Shown here piece by piece: positions 22,801-23,131 of a stretch of 23,131 nt of DNA (position 1 is the first letter of the stretch; each line of letters opens with the position of its first letter). Below the pieces are notes generated by a model that saw only the letters and a list, made by a program, of their open reading frames with translations, did no database searches and was not told where the DNA came from. The position numbers and the translations under genes were made by a program. Source of the stretch: 2-02-FULL-55-14 sp964473365. GTDB taxonomy: Bacteria; Bacteroidota; Ignavibacteria; UBA10030. The stretch lies in contig CAYYOV010000038.1 in the NCBI GenBank assembly GCA_964473365.1, positions 1-23,131 of the forward strand. Direction: 5' to 3'.

Positions 22801-23131
22801 CGAAGCTCCGGACGGCAACCGCCACGGATACCTCAGGAGCGTATGTGCTCCTCTTGAGGCACTTCGAGCCAACGCTTGCCCGCTTCGGATGGGGATACTA
22901 CGACGGTGCGTCAGAGAATGCCGCCTGGCTCTACCGTAGCGTCGCGGTCGGGGAGCCTACCACGCTCGAGGTGGACTTTGGAACCACGACGGCATATGGC
23001 CAATCGATGTACGTCGCCACAGCGTATCCCTTCTACCTCAACTACTACTATCCGACGTTGACGGGGCTTCAGCCGGGAACCGTCTACCACGCGCGCATGC
23101 GGGGAACGGGATCTCTCGGAACGGCCTACAG
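19881..23131 (+). CDS. Large multidomain exported surface protein (3' truncated)
   Basis: The frame stays open from 19881 to the window end, at least 1,083 residues. In order: a signal peptide (1-26, hydrophobic core SLALGVLTLLIALPLGLLG); a jelly-roll, carbohydrate-binding-like region (about 30-260); a LamG/concanavalin-like domain (about 285-450; ESWVYPM, WYHVAGTYDG, LYVNGNL, GLMDEVRLWD); an Ig-like putative-adhesin domain (about 490-575; LRWTPTEAQAGNQSV); a beta-rich region (about 580-840); a PPC domain (from about 848; VEPNGSLPEANA, DVDYFQF); and a fibronectin III-like end (LTGLQPGTVYHARM). No protease or other catalytic domain is evident so far. It is probably a secreted or cell-surface adhesin; the C-terminus, where a sorting signal such as that of type IX secretion would be, lies outside the window. 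ATG 19872 is also in frame and possible. Confidence 0.85.
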   Translation, partial: MTARRMSLALGVLTLLIALPLGLLGQTANSVPILSFDNQLDEINLIASEAGTSWDIVVDPTDKVSGVASWKAHAALASLHPWGTFALFGNKVPDGARPLDWSSSDTLSLWINVRMAPSLPQNMRLRLQLSDRPNFGDPAELYVYQNSSILSNVSGWVHLKIPLVERPSDGSVLPDSSGFVKWPTPWGGVPGYGINDNVLNLSSIAEWSIVIVTDGNDPLNLPADSIEVSFDAFERSPGWTAGAANANSMSFTGVGVSRTRITDVNPTYPPRNFSGYSLSGTSLTLESWVYPMAVPAPGGTVRFLVRPADNGFAVDPFQTYALMLRTDGGGTSHFALALSDGISPTGSGNDLIVEDPNGLAVGQWYHVAGTYDGISARLYVNGNLVHSAPASFQVGAGSTGLYVGSSWENGINGLMDEVRLWDVVRSQTDIQWGMNRTLTGAEPGLAGYWPYESVSLPAAGWTPDLSANSNDLIVQSATLVAFPEGSAVQFAPTNATVLGSAVTGLPYASAVTVNGWPASTVSLVSGPSGMILDGDTLRWTPTEAQAGNQSVIVDAVNSASSLRDTMTIFVELVHPIANDVRFDLTNRGKLGAFGAYGTGIVVNGKNGLYTSDVSVVDRNNSKFAGGLYTSINSFSPAEGFTSVPSFALGYSALQTSYTDAWEAAATRIGLRVIQTSYIKAGIPDNQYALVDYQFVNESGAGLDDIFLQVSADFDVGVATNNIAGYDTSLGLVYGIEADGATNSAAYGIQLVGQDRPSGMAVWTQNDPQFVRSTANLTTFTPNTTVPGDVRGQITVGPFAAGIGDTLHLTVAYLAAPSLDELRAAAARAKQIVSDPVTIANLPVATEVEPNGSLPEANAVAYGVSVNGVIASQSDVDYFQFTTSTYDTVQIIGIKGEDSNLRFRYEVYDAGGGIVYSSWWYYYDEDPYGAFTVSPGTYTVRVLQMFNYTSYPFKRPFSKGSKSEQLEAATKDRLAKLRTATATDTSGAYVLLLRHFEPTLARFGWGYYDGASENAAWLYRSVAVGEPTTLEVDFGTTTAYGQSMYVATAYPFYLNYYYPTLTGLQPGTVYHARMRGTGSLGTAY

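Overview
This 23.1 kb, GC-rich, densely coding window looks chromosomal. The gene families suggest a member of the Fibrobacterota-Chlorobiota-Bacteroidota (FCB) group, possibly close to Ignavibacteria or Kapabacteria. The hints are bacillithiol synthesis (BshA), a SufBCDSU/SufT iron-sulfur operon, a CHASE2 adenylate cyclase, CsgG-like envelope proteins and a very large LamG/PPC-type surface protein. That placement is an inference from gene content, not a phylogenetic result. No gene-free stretch exceeds 300 bases; the longest is the 291-base divergent promoter region at 2584-2874.

Layout. 1-864: the 3' part of a UvrD/PcrA helicase gene. 997-2583 (minus strand): bshA followed by a small PD-(D/E)XK nuclease-like gene. 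2875-9813 (plus): an iron-sulfur assembly operon, rrf2-type regulator, uncharacterised small protein, sufB, sufC, sufD, sufS, sufU, an A-type carrier and sufT. 9839-14715 (plus, close spacing or overlaps): a PuuD-like membrane protein, a RibD/DHFR-fold reductase, a six-cysteine mini-protein, folP, a family 2 glycosyltransferase, pcm and miaA, closed by a strong terminator at 14747. 14852-15513: tRNA-Pro(CGG), its terminator, a small GIY-YIG gene, then a broken partial copy of that cassette. 15536-17710 (minus): CHASE2 adenylate cyclase. 17882-23131 (plus): a TlpA-like thioredoxin, two CsgG-like proteins, and a multidomain exported protein that runs off the window.

How the genes work together. 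The SUF block is a complete Fe-S pathway: SufS/SufU mobilise sulfur, SufBCD is the scaffold, and the A-type carrier and SufT act in delivery. An Rrf2 regulator with three cysteines sits first and probably senses cluster status. bshA, divergent from this operon, makes the first intermediate of bacillithiol, a low-molecular-weight thiol with links to Fe-S and redox balance. The right end is an envelope/secretion region served by a pair of back-to-back promoters at 17779-17843.

Most notable structure: a perfect 169-bp direct repeat (14909-15077 and 15285-15453) that carries the 3' end of tRNA-Pro, its terminator and the first half of the GIY-YIG gene. In the second copy the tRNA T-loop is split by 44 bp, made almost entirely of two 21-bp palindromic units related by compensatory base changes. 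I did not find a CRISPR array, a recognisable transposase or a recognisable riboswitch. I cannot claim a proven new system; the tRNA/GIY-YIG repeat and the unknown protein inside the suf operon are the best leads.
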